Below, one piece after another: positions 12,401 to 23,130 of a stretch of DNA of 64,000 bases. This DNA comes from Rhynchonema sp. JSB1_4 (lineage: Eukaryota; Nematoda; Chromadorea; Monhysterida; Xyalidae): NCBI GenBank assembly GCA_030248065.1, contig JASAMV010004419.1:1-64000 (forward strand), in the 5' to 3' direction. Position 1 is the stretch's first letter. Every line of letters starts with the position of its first letter. The position numbers were made by a program, and so were the translations under genes. The notes beneath the pieces were generated by a model. That model was given only the letters and a program-made list of their open reading frames with translations, had not been told where the DNA came from and ran no database searches.

Positions 12401-15400
12401 CTGACCTTCTGCCCACCCCCACAGTGGACAGAGCACTGCGACCATCTGCCCCAATGCGCCCAGGTAGGACACAAATGCGAGTTGCACATGTCGTTCATGT
12501 GATCGAGACCGGGACATCGACACGTGTCCGGGATCGAACTCAAATCATCCGATTCGAACAGATGACCCGGACAGTGGCTGTCATCGATCACACATCGACG
12601 CGTTCGCTCTTGCGCACCGCCGCCGCATGACGTCGAACAGGAACCTGGATTCAAATTTAGATATATCCGGATTCAAAACATTCAGATTTGCACCCAGCAC
12701 CAATTCTACAAGAGAACAAGTTGTTCACTCTCTGACCGTCGTAGTCTCTGCTTTCAAACTTGATGTAGGCCAAGATGAATAAAAGCCAAACACATGCTTG
12801 CAACAAGATTATCTGAATGATTGTTGCGACCGAATACAGGAGCGAATGGGCAAACCTGGCGGCTGGAACCTTTTGTGTTTGCTGTAGCATCAAATGAGTA
12901 ATGCCACCAGGACCTCGTCAGCGCCTCACCTGTACCTATCAATTTGCACCAACCCCAATGATCCCATTGAGCCCATTCAGGGCACGCAAATGTGTTACAA
13001 TCGCCTGGTTCCTGTGCAGCGCCTTCACAATGACACGCCGGACTCATCATATTGTCATCAACGCAGAATTCCTCGTCCATCACGCAGCGACGCTCGCGAT
13101 TCCTGATTTTTTCGACAAGCCATTTGTAATGCAAACGATCATTATCTCCTTTTCAATACCTGTATCCACCACCGCATTCGGCACTGCAATCTTGCCACAA
13201 TTGCCAATCCGACCAACGAGCACAGACGTGTTCATTGCACGCTCCGCCTTCTTCGAGTTCTTCCTCGCAAATGCAGGACACTTAAAAGACTATTTTCGAA
13301 ACGGTGTAAAGGTCAGTTGGGCGTAAAGGTCGGTGGAAAGCTCGGTCGAAAGACAGGAATAAACAAAATTGAAACATTCCACGTTAATAACAGGCAATGT
13401 TTCACGATTACACCGAGATACGCCGACCGAGCTTTCGACCGAACTTTACACCGACCTTTACGCCCAACTGACCTGTACACCGTTTCGAAAATTCCACCCT
13501 ATAAAAATTTATTGATTGATTGTTTTAAACATAATGTTGGCAAAGCTTTTTCTCACATTTTTCTCTGTTCTCTTCCAATTGGCAATATTCGACATCAGTA
13601 AGACATGACCGTGTGCGCACCCTGACCCCACCGCCGCAGTCAGCACTGCACGCACCCCACTCGGTCCAATCGCCAATTTGTGGGCATAAATGTTCGCTGC
13701 ACAGGCGCTTCTCGAAATTATCGCCTGAACAATTTGATTTCATGTTTTTGGTTTTATCCAAAATCAAACTTGGTTTGCTAACCCGGACAGAAATTGTACT
13801 GGCTGCACACCCTGCCGCGTCTCTGCCACCCGCCGCCACACGATGCGCTGCAATGCGACCATGGACCCCAATCGGTCCAGACCGGGCATGGGTAGGTTGA
13901 GCATGATTTGGTCTCTAGCGATTCGTCACCGCATTCGCCTGAGAAGGCATACTGTATTACAGTAATCCGATAATCTACCATACCCTATGGTACCTTCGAT
14001 TTCACAGACACGTTGTCGTTGTCTTGTGCCACCACCACACGACACACTGCACACCGTCCAGGCACCCCATTTGTTCCAACCGGGACACGGCTCGTCATGA
14101 CAACGTTTCTTGTCCGTTGTCGCGCCTTCGCAGTCTCCCTCACCGACACAATCACGGTAACGTTGACGCTCTCCGCCTGGGAGTAGGGTGATGTTTCAAG
14201 TATAGCTATTCAATCGTTCAAACATGCAACCGCTTGCGGTGCAGATGTATGATGGAACTGGGCCCGGTCCACAGAAGCAGATTACCTTAACCTTTACACT
14301 AACACTAACGTTGACACGGATTATTTTCTCTTTTGTGTTTAATTTTATGTTAACGTTTGTGTTAGTGTTAGTGTTTAAGTTAATGTAATCCGCCTCTGTT
14401 GACCGGGCCCTGGTGCCAACTATCCGATTTCGATCGGTTTTGCCTCGTCATCTAATTTTTTCAAAAACAGTTGTGATGAGATTAATGTTGACCGCTGCAA
14501 TCAGTGCCAAGAGCTATAAGCTCGAAATATCAATTGCAAAATGGTGCTTAAAAATAAAAACTAAAGTGATGTTTTAGCCATCAAAATGATCCATCAAGTG
14601 CACTTACCTCCACAAGTCACCGTGCAAGTGCCCCAGGCCTCCCAGGCAGTCCATTCAGCACACAAAGCCATTGGCGTAGTGCACACACGCGTGTCGGTTT
14701 GTTTTTCGGACGCGTAACTGAGAGATAAAAAAGATCGGTGGTTATGCACTTTGCTGACTTTTTGTTTGGAGACCACTTTGTAAGAGCGCTGGAAACGCTA
14801 CTCTGCCGCAACTTTTTGCGGGGAGCCTACTTTATGAGAGACTTGGAACCATCTTGCCGCAGCCTTTTGCGGGGAATCTATTTTATGAGAAAGTTGTTAC
14901 CATTCTCCCGCAATTTTTTGTGGTGGTGAGTTCGAGCAGTATGAACGTTGTTTCTGGTCTTCCCAGAAGCGTATAAGGGGTGTAGGCCTGACCCCATGGG
15001 TCCGGGTCCTTCGACCATACAACGTCGTGTGCGTGATTGAGTCCCATCGACTCCCTGTTGACCACAAGTGCATGAGCACGCACTCCAGTGTGTCCATTGT
15101 GTGCAACATGGAGTTTTAGCACATGGCTCGCTCTCGGAAAGATCGCCTGGAAACAGAAAAATGAAGGCACCACATTCATACACATGTTTCGAAATTGACG
15201 ATCGGTCGCATGGGCAGCTCTTCATGTTAGAGGAAGGTACTCTATACCGTAGGTACATAATATTATCAAAGTTGATGGCCTGTTTGGTCTTGAACTTGAA
15301 TTGTATTGATGATATTTCAAGATTGTCATGCCGTAAAAATGTGTTTGTCAGCGGTCTGGAACAACTTTTAAGCGGGTAAAAACCAGTACATCAGCAAATT

Positions 15401-17209
15401 TGGAATCAATGCAAAATGTAACATACCTACGTGACTAGGGAACCTGACTCATTCATCGGCTTCGCTGGAAATGTGAAACATCACAATGGCTTCAAACGCA
15501 CCCACACATCCTCCGTCAGTAGTGCACTGCCTGGTTCGGCTTCGAGTTCCTGTTCCACAGAACTTGTCGCATTTGCCCCACGACGACCAGGGTAACCATT
15601 GTGCACACGGCGGTTGGTCACAAGGTTGTTGCTCGGACCGAACACCCTTACAACCGATGTACGTGGAACACATTCGACTGCGACGGGACACTCCCTCACC
15701 ACACGTCACTGAACACGTGGTCCAGGCGGTCCAGTCAAGCCTGAGTTATAAAGGCAACTGATATGTGTAAAAGTTGAGATCGGATCGGAACTCCCATGGT
15801 CTCGTGACACGTGTGTGTTTTACGGGTACGTCGAGATTTACTGGCGCCACTACTAACCAGCGTGAAAGTTATTCCTAAACAATATTTGGATCTCTTGAAA
15901 TTTTAATTCATGTATAAGTCACCAGGTCAGACCCTCTCCAATCCAATGACCATAAAAACAGACACAAAGCTGCTGTGCTCTTCAGTCAAGCATGACACAA
16001 TGTGAGTTGGCGGTCAGACCAACCATTGGGGACAGGGTCCGGCGCGACAGAGCCGAGTCTCTTCACTTGCACCGACACAAACGGCAGCGCGACACGCACG
16101 GCTGCGGGTTTCCACACCTGTCGATGGCAAAGCTTATTGTTTATTCCTGCGTGATGCTAATCATGTTCACAGACCTTGACCGCAAGTGACCGAGCATCGT
16201 GACCACTCGGTCCACAGGTCCCATCCTTCGTCATTGCCGGGTTCCACCACCGATCGGCCATGGCGCTTGTATGGGTGATGGTGGTGGGACTCTGAGAAAT
16301 TGATTGGGCGATGTTTCACCGGCGTCAAAATCGATCACAATGGCCCACTCTGCAGCTTGACTACGTATACATATACTGTACGTGCCTTTTTAACATAGGG
16401 TGTTGCAAAACGATACAGTACATAGGTTCACATTCGCTACTAGGACGACCGCAGTGCTGAGCTTGCCATGCAACCAAGCTGTTTTGCTGTGTCAAAAATT
16501 TTGCGGTATAAAATCAGCAGACGAATTTAACAAAACCAACGCATAACAGCGTTTGTCTGCAAAAACGACTAAATCGCAACCGTACAAAATTAAAAAAAAA
16601 CAATTATTTTTGCAACCACCCAGTAAAAACTTCACGCATACATACTTTCTCTCAATTTACTGCTGCTATTCCCCGCGATCCGATCACCCGGTCTTGACCC
16701 TGGTCTATAACATCATAATTATGCAGAATGCTTAGGAGTCTCAAGTGGTTTTTGCGGGCCCACCTGCAAGCACAGTGGATTTGCCAGTCACACATATCAC
16801 GAACAGCACGCAGTTGAGCAAAGTTGACCTAGTATTAATCATGGGTGTTGTGTAACTTTATCAAATGTAAGCATAAAGTGTGGCGTTTAGCACTGCAAAT
16901 CACAATGGAAATTATGCCTGGTAGATTTGTTCAGACCCATTGTTTGTGACATGCTATCAGCAATGGTCGGTTTTATTACTAAACAGGTTGTTGTTTTCTT
17001 GTTTATGTTGTTGTACACCACAAAATAATGCAACGGTGCTTTGATTTGATTGTTTTCTGATTAGAAAAGCATAGTGAAAAGCATGGTGCGTTTTTTTTCA
17101 ACAGAAGACCGAAATTATTGAGAAAAACGGTTGATTGCAAGCCAAGACACTCACCAGAATGAAAACAATTGAAGATGGGAAGATGGGAAAACAAAACATA
17201 AATTTGCAT
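9440..17209 (-). CDS. Secreted protein with 19 thrombospondin type-1 repeats
   Basis: Predicted 1,073-aa secreted matrix/adhesion-type protein. Minus-strand exons: 17155-17209 (signal peptide MQIYVLFSHLPIFNCFHS), 16175-16291, 16024-16117, 15502-15740, 14993-15146, 14608-14717, 13994-14176, 13783-13938, 13557-13724, 13160-13280, 12954-13102, 12324-12644, 11751-12031, 11386-11558, 11240-11319, 11031-11178, 10857-10970, 10454-10590, 10079-10186, 9895-10014, 9625-9734, 9440-9523. Every junction phase agrees and the total is 3,222 nt. After a His-rich linker come 19 TSP1 repeats of the WxxWxxC...CGGG type, then a short tail ending TLLFFW. No transmembrane helix or other domain is seen. TSP1 domains bind glycosaminoglycans and matrix or receptor proteins and are C-mannosylated on WxxW. 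Many exons break within the repeat core, so repeats are shared between exons. Orthology is unclear; SCO-spondin- or hemicentin-like arrays are the nearest architecture, but without their other domains. Confidence 0.88.
13292..13494. repeat. Foldback element in a TSP1-gene intron
   Basis: Arms of roughly 60 bp: left TTTTCGAAACGGTGTAAAGG and onward to about 13351, right its near-complement ending CGGTGTACAGG on the reverse strand. The arms share AGTTGGGCGTAAAGGTCGGT. The loop of about 70 bp is AT-rich. It is MITE-like and sits entirely in the intron between exons 13160-13280 and 13557-13724. Confidence 0.7.
14257..14413. repeat. Foldback element in a TSP1-gene intron
   Basis: Begins ACTGGGCCCGGTCCACAGAA and ends with the near-complement (CTGTTGACCGGGCCCTGGT). 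The inner arms carry ACACTAACACTAACGTT and AACGTTTGTGTTAGTGTTAG. About 157 bp with a short loop. Non-coding, MITE-like, in the intron between exons 13994-14176 and 14608-14717. Confidence 0.65.
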
Positions 17210-18982
17210 AAACTGTGCTGTGCTGGGGCTGGGTGCCAGTTTCAGTTTTCATTAGCATAAGTCGCCGCATGAGCTGTGCACCGGAAAAGGAGGCTCATCG
17301 CGCGTGGTGGCCGGAAAGGTTTCTTTTCGCGTCAGCGCCCGACCACAAGTGATAGTTGGGGAAGCAATCACATCGTTTTAGCTGATTCTTGGGTGCCATA
17401 ACGTGTATGTAATGTTGAAAATAGGTTTTTTCTCCTGCATCCAGCATTTCTGCAGCTTCCGCGTGTTTGCGGCGTGTGATAATTCAATTCGAATGTATTT
17501 GGCCCCACTGTTATACTTTTTGGTGGCAATCACGTTGGCCCGCCAGGCGCAAACATGAAACAAAACATCGGGTACATTTCTTGAACAGTATGTAATTGGC
17601 ATGTCAGTAAACTTTGTCAGCAAGCATGTTGCTTTTACGCGTCTGGATTGGTTTTGCTGACAATGTGTTTGCTGACAAGAGTGCAAAACGAATGGAACTT
17701 TTTGCATTTCCCCGACTTATTTCTACGCTCAGGCTGTTTTTTAATTGCCGTTTTGGTTATTACATTTGAGATATAATGCATTTATAGGTCGAACTTTTTT
17801 TACCTTTCCCAACGATAATCTTCCCAACTGATACTGGACTTCAAACAGGCACATTCGCAAAAAGAATGATCTTTCAATCTCACGAAAGTAGGTATGTTAG
17901 TCAGCTGACACCCTATCGGTCTTCCAATCCGATACTAATTGGAATCTCTGCTCCCAAGACAACAGTACCCGACACTTGTTACGCGTGCTCATATGTCGAC
18001 TGTAATCAAGCATAATTCTGCACGACGGTTTCTACCCCTTGATGTGCACAGATTTTGTAACCTGACCTAATTGGTCACGTCCACGTGTATGATGCTTTGG
18101 CAAAAATGCACGCTGCTGAGTGAAAGATGGTCATTTGGCACGTCTAACCGACCTCTGTCAGATTTCAACCTTGATGGAACGAACATTTTGTACACGGTCT
18201 TGGGCTCTTTTGTTGGGTCACGTGACCTTTTGCGATGGGGCCTAGACCTTGCAAATATTCAGTGCCCAACAGGCGTGGAAAGCTCTCACGTGACCTTTTG
18301 CGATGGGGCCTAGACCTTGCAAATATTCAGTGCCCAACAGGCGTGGAAAGCTCTAACGCATTTTTGACACAATAATGCATTTTGTGACTCAGTCGGATTT
18401 GCCAGCCTGATGTGACGCGATACCAGCAGCTGTGATGACATAAAGATTGAATCCCTCAAGAAATGCTTCGGCGTATTTTTTTACGTTCGCATAGATTTGT
18501 GGTTCAAGATTGGTACCGGAAGTAAATTGAAACCATCAATGTCACAAGCGGACCTCGAGATTTTGCCACAGTTGAATGTCAGCACGTACATAGCTGAGAT
18601 GTGCATCTCAGTTTACCATGGAAATCAAAGCTCCGTGGCGTGTTGCGTCTGCATGCGTGAAACTGAAATGAACTTTCGCCTGATGGACGCATAGCGTTTT
18701 CTTTTTTTCACACCCAGTGTGGTTGTTTTCTAATCGGTTCCAACCGCCATTAGAGAACGCATATGGACAATCTCCGAAATCAAAGTCAATTTCCAAGCAG
18801 TAAAGAGTTTTGTTCTTTTCTCTGCAACAATGGCGTCTTCTGTTACTGTTTTTTCCTTCATGACAAGACAAAATTATGACCAATTGTTCGTTGTCATAAA
18901 GTGCCGTCTTGCTATCATGCCCATCAACAAACTGAGAGCAGAAGGTCACGTTTCGAACTTTGATTTCCTTTCAGACGTCAAA
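17210..18982. other. Divergent intergenic region
   Basis: About 1.8 kb separating the start codons of the minus-strand TSP1 gene and the plus-strand multi-pass gene. It should contain both promoters. A 68-bp tandem duplication lies inside. I see no supported coding exon. Confidence 0.5.
18219..18356. repeat. 68-bp tandem duplication
   Basis: Two adjacent copies beginning CACGTGACCTTTTGCGATGG and ending GGCGTGGAAAGCTCT. They are almost identical over the unit and repeat with period 68 (GTGACC at 18222 and 18290). A recent local duplication in intergenic DNA. Confidence 0.85.
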
Positions 18983-20242
18983 ATGAGATTCCTATACATC
19001 ATTCCAATTGGAGACGAGCGGACGAATCTGTATTGTCTTCAACCAAAGAATCGCACACTGTGCGCAATATTCGGTGTGCCTTGCATGGCACTGGCAGTCT
19101 TGTCATTGTCACAGGTTTGTTCTGATGTTTCACGAGGTCGTATTATTGGATAAACATCTTCAAGGATTTCATCGTAATTAATATCGCTGAAGTGCCTGCA
19201 CTGACGATGACCTGGTGTACCGTCTATCCCGAATGCAGCTTGAAACAGCAGACCCTCGATGTTTACATTTGTGGTGGTGAGCGAAACGGATCGGAAACTG
19301 TACAGTTACAGTACACGCATTCTACGATACATAGTCCTTCTCCAGCACATCTACTCAATCTGGCACCACGGCATTGTGTTTCGGTGTCGTACCAACATCA
19401 CACTGTCGGAAGCCTCACTGCCCGAAGTCTTCATGGCTTGGGATATCATCATCTGGGATTTCGGTAAGCTAATTTTTTGCGTTTTGATTTTGTTTCTTCG
19501 TCCTGCGTGTACGCGTGCAGCATGTTTTACGATTGGAATACCCAGGTCTCTTCAACGTCATACTGGGCACAACGGAGTGCGTCGCTAATTATATGGACGG
19601 TGGTTACATGCGATTCATGTGGTGCATTGGACACATACTCGCGCTTTTGATCATGTAATTTACGTTTTGGGAGTCATTCATGAAAATGAAAAAAGTTTGA
19701 ATTTGGGCTGTTTGAAATGAAGCGATGACGTTTCAGGTACGTGGTAATTGCTTGGTCGATCAACGAACGCAGACCTTACATGCTCTACCCGGTGTTGTTG
19801 TACCAGAGCATTTGGTCGCTGGGGCTCATTATCCTGATTTTGGCCACGACTCCGAAAATTATAGCCGCTGTCGGTGAAAGACTATCAGGTAATCAAGCAA
19901 AACAATCTATTAACTGCTAATTGATTGAATCGAGTTGAATATGATTGTCTTTTGCAGAGCACCTATTCAATCTACTATTCTGCTATTTCTTCGGCTCGGT
20001 ACTCACGTGGTTTTTTACGTGTGTGCTCTGGCACTGGTTCTGGTTGATCGATGACGCCCTGATAGCAGAAGCGAAGGAAAAGAAAAAGGTTAGAAAATCT
20101 GGAAGTTCTTCACATCAGTTGATCCTCCCTTTCTCATAAAATTTTACTTTAGGCACAGGAAGCAGCCTTGCAGATGGCGATGGATCAAAACGCAAATGAA
20201 TTGTTACATATCGATGCCTATGAAGTTGAACATTATGTTTAG
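18983..20242 (+). CDS. Unidentified multi-pass membrane protein (about 284 aa)
   Basis: Seven exons with consistent phases: 18983-19114, 19165-19276, 19335-19463, 19546-19654, 19737-19888, 19958-20088, 20153-20242 (855 nt, 284 aa). Hydrophobic stretches that look like membrane helices are TLCAIFGVPCMALAVLSLS, FMWCIGHILALLIMYVVIAW, YPVLLYQSIWSLGLIILILA and LFNLLFCYFFGSVLTWFFTC, with a weaker one near VLLQHIYSIWHHGIVF. The C-terminal tail is lysine/glutamate-rich, then ends AYEVEHYV. There is one N-glycosylation sequon (NIT) in a loop. I do not recognise the family; a four-helix tetraspan-like topology is an inference. The ATG at 18983 is the first in frame after an AG, so an upstream exon cannot be excluded. 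AATAAA at 20342-20347 may end the transcript. Confidence 0.68.
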
Positions 20243-20329
20243 TGTGTTTATTATTACAAGAAAAGCTGAATGACAGCTGCTTGTATTCAAAACCTGCATA
20301 AAAAGATGAGAACCACTTTCGTGCCGGGA

Positions 20330-20695
20330 AGACTCATTATAAATAAAACGGATTAAACGGATTAACCGGATTAAACGGATTTTTGCGTGCTGGGGGGAAG
20401 ACTCATTATTTCTTTGAAAATAAAACGGATTAAACGGAATCCAGCTGGAACTTGGTCCTGGAACCAATGTTTGGGCTCAGGCTTAGGCTTCGGCTTACGC
20501 TCACGTTTAGGCCTATATGTTGGCTTCAGTCTTGGCTCAGGCTTAAACTTAGGCTTAGGCTTAGGCTGAATACACGCCGGGCACATACAACATGCATAAT
20601 GAGTCTTCCTGGGAAACGGCCCTGGGGGGAAAACTCATTACGGGGATTCCGTTTAATCCGTTTTATTTTCAAAGAAATAATGAGTCTTCCCCCCA
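20330..20695. repeat. Inverted-repeat element with degenerate TTAGGC-like hexamer core
   Basis: A perfect 51-bp inverted repeat: 20392-20442 (starts GGGGGGAAGACTCATTATTT) against 20644-20694. The arms include AAAACGGATTAAACGGA, which also repeats outside at 20345-20380. The core of about 200 bp is a degenerate run of GGCTTA/GGCTCA hexamers. Non-coding, just downstream of the multi-pass gene. Confidence 0.75.
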
Positions 20696-20989
20696 CAGCC
20701 CCAAGAAAAACAATACAATAATAAATCTCCACATCACTTTACGTTGAGGCCAGAAAACAGCAAGGGACCACCAACTTGCTCAAGAACTCCAACTCTCAGT
20801 TCCAGTCCTACTCTTGAACACCCAATTTTGAAAATTACCGTAACCCAATATAAAGAAAGAGAATGGACATCACGATGGTGAATGAAGTTAACGACCGACA
20901 CCGAAGCACAACGCGCGTCCGACACGACACGGACCCGGACACGCGCACGCGAAGGACACCCGAAATGCCTGAAATTGCAAATTGCAAGC

Positions 20990-21900
20990 GCGGCAAGGGG
21001 GAGGAGGGTTTGGCCGGCCCGGCCTGATCCCCAAATCTGCGGCCCGGCAGACCTTTCAGGCCTGGGCAGAGGTGGGAATGGGGCCGGGTTACTACCTCGG
21101 CCCGGCCTGGCCCGACGAGGTCCTGTGGTCGGCCCGGCCCGATCTTTTTCGGCCCGACGTTTTCTGATCATATTTTGAAGAAATTTTCTTGGTGCAAAAA
21201 TTACATTTTTTTGTTTCAAAATACCTGAAAAGAAATACCTCATAGAAGAAGTCGGTCCTAAGCTGCTGAATCGCAAGAATTGGGGAACGTAATTGGTGGA
21301 CCGGTAGATCGCTGACCGGTACTTTTAGCTACGGGAGCTATAGCACAGGCAGCATAGCTACCGTAACCCATATTTCCGATAGCATTCTCCGTCCGCTGGG
21401 CAAAGCAGAGAATACCGTAGAAAAGACCCAACACCCCCAAGAATTGTGGCTAATTTACCGTGAAAAGTCACGATTTTTTATTGAAATTCGACGATGTCCT
21501 GGCCTTTTCGGGCCGACCATCCCGGCCCGACGTACGAGCGACTAATTATACGGAAATCCACTCCACCCGACCGAGCACGCGTCCACGAAAGATACAGCCG
21601 TTTTTCGCCGTGACTGTGTGTTTTATTTGATTCAGCCTGGTGCCTAAGCCTAAGCCAAAGCCTAAACCCAAAACAGAAGCCAAAACTAAAGTGTGGGACT
21701 ATGCTTAAGCACACACAAAACGGGTGGATTTCCGTAAAATTCGTCAATCTTGCACGATGCCCGACATTCCGAAAAGCCGGCCCGGCCCGGCCCGATTCCC
21801 ACCTCTGGCCGGGGGGTCCGGCCCGGCCCGAGTTGACCAACGTTCGGCACAGCCCGAATTTTTCGAGTCAGATTGTGTCGGGTATTTTATTTCCGGAGTT
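20990..21900. repeat. GC-rich GGCCCGGCCCG repeat cluster
   Basis: Several blocks of GGCCCGGCCCGA/GGGCCGGGCC at about 21010-21160, 21500-21535 and 21765-21870. Some have ends of the type CAGAGGTGGGAATGGGGCCG, close to the ends of the hAT-like MITE at 46552-46685. A GCCTAAGCCTAAGCC stretch lies at about 21640. The open frames here are low-complexity by-products, not genes. Confidence 0.6.
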
Positions 21901-22261
21901 CCAGATATCGGGTTTTGGCTGTAGCTCCTCCCGTCCTCAAGTATAGTACCCAGAGGTTTGGGTGGGATGGGATGGGACAGGGAGGGGAACTCAATTTGGG
22001 AGGGTGAAGAAATTGGGGGAGATTGTACCATACGCGGGAATTAATTTTTTTTGGGTTAAAATGTGCACAAAGCGCACGAGTTCCTGCACTTTTGATTAAT
22101 TTTGGCCGATTTTTAGCAGCAGGAAGGGTACTTTTGCCGACACGCGGTCTGTCTGTCTTTTCCTTCCTTTTCCTCTTTCTTTTTTCCAAAAAAATTTTTT
22201 CTTTTCAAATTTCATACTTCTACTAAAATAGGAAGGGCGCAGTGCATCTCATGACTGATGA

Positions 22262-22400
22262 GGAGAGAGGGTCCGAAACTATATATGCAGCATAGACACT
22301 CTATTATTATAAAAATTGCTAACATTTATCTCATGATGACTGAGAGGGTCCGAAACTATATATGCAGCATAGACACTCTATTATTATAAAAATTTCTAAT
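22262..22400. repeat. 77-bp tandem duplication
   Basis: GGGTCCGAAACTATATATGC, followed by the same CAGCATAGACACTCTATTATTATAAA block, occurs twice with period 77 (GTCCG at 22271 and 22348). Intergenic, AT-rich. Next to it at about 22460-22545 is a shorter diverged pair (GTACCAG.GAGG.TGAGA.ACTGTAC). Confidence 0.75.
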
Positions 22401-22899
22401 ATTTATAAAAAACTAAATAAAACACTGCTATACACTCCTTTTTGGGGTGAAACTTCGGAAAAATCGATATCGTACCAGAGAGGTTGAGACACTGTACCTG
22501 AGCGCGGGGGCCATGTACCGTACCAGCGAGGGTGAGATACTGTACGTTTGGGAGGCCGCCCCCACCTCACCCCAACCCCGCGATACCTCTAACCCTAACG
22601 GAGAGGAGAGGAGATGGTTGTTCAACTTTTATTCAACAAGATCTGCTCGAGGACCTTTTTGGCGGTCAATTGGCCAGAGGTGTTCGCACCGACGAGGCCT
22701 GGCACCTCGCCCGTCTGTGAAAACAGGCCATGCTGTTACATTTTTGTATTTCAGTTTTACAATTGTTTTATTGGCGGCGCAGTAAAGTTTTATTTAATCG
22801 AATCGGTTTTCTCGTTCCTTGTCCGTCCACATTCCGTGTCGACGTGTGTGTGCCGTTTCCGTGCCAGGTATTGAATACCATTAAGCCCCTAGCCTCCAA

Positions 22900-23130
22900 T
22901 TGTCGTCGAACGTGAGCAGTGCGGGCACGGGAGGGATCCAGAAACAAACTGCTTCAAAGTTCAAGGTGAGATAAGACAAGCTGGGTGGACTTTCGAAAGG
23001 CTTTCCTGGTGATGCGCAGGTGTATCACGCCGTTTTATCCTTGGTGCAAGAGTCCGGAGTTGTCGAACCGTACATCGAAAAATGCTTGCTGCAATTTCGT
23101 TATCAGTTTTCATTCAGGCAGTGTGCAACG
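22900..23130 (+). other. Possible 5' exons or UTR of SNAPC3
   Basis: An open stretch ending SKFK at 22968, with a good GTGAGA donor, can join an acceptor at 23019/23020. It then reads VYHAVLSLVQESGVVEPYIE straight into the SNAPC3 frame before its first ATG at 23131. No in-frame ATG was found upstream, so this may be 5' UTR or part of a longer N-terminus. Confidence 0.35.

Noticed and set aside
18830..18982. Upstream in-frame ATG extension of the multi-pass gene (from 18830)
   Set aside because: The stretch is not hydrophobic or family-like, and an AG acceptor sits just before 18975; the ATG at 18983 is the simpler start.
20480..20570. Interstitial or terminal telomere of TTAGGC type
   Set aside because: Too degenerate and bounded by inverted repeats; no long perfect array.
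20371..20586. Lys/Pro-rich minus-strand ORF (KPKPKPEPK type)
   Set aside because: Produced by the degenerate GGCTTA hexamer run inside an inverted repeat.
20882..21178. Arg/Pro-rich ORFs in the GGCCCGG repeat clusters (also at 46506-47033 and 47221-47475)
   Set aside because: Low-complexity by-products of the GC-rich repeat; open in several frames and no family match.
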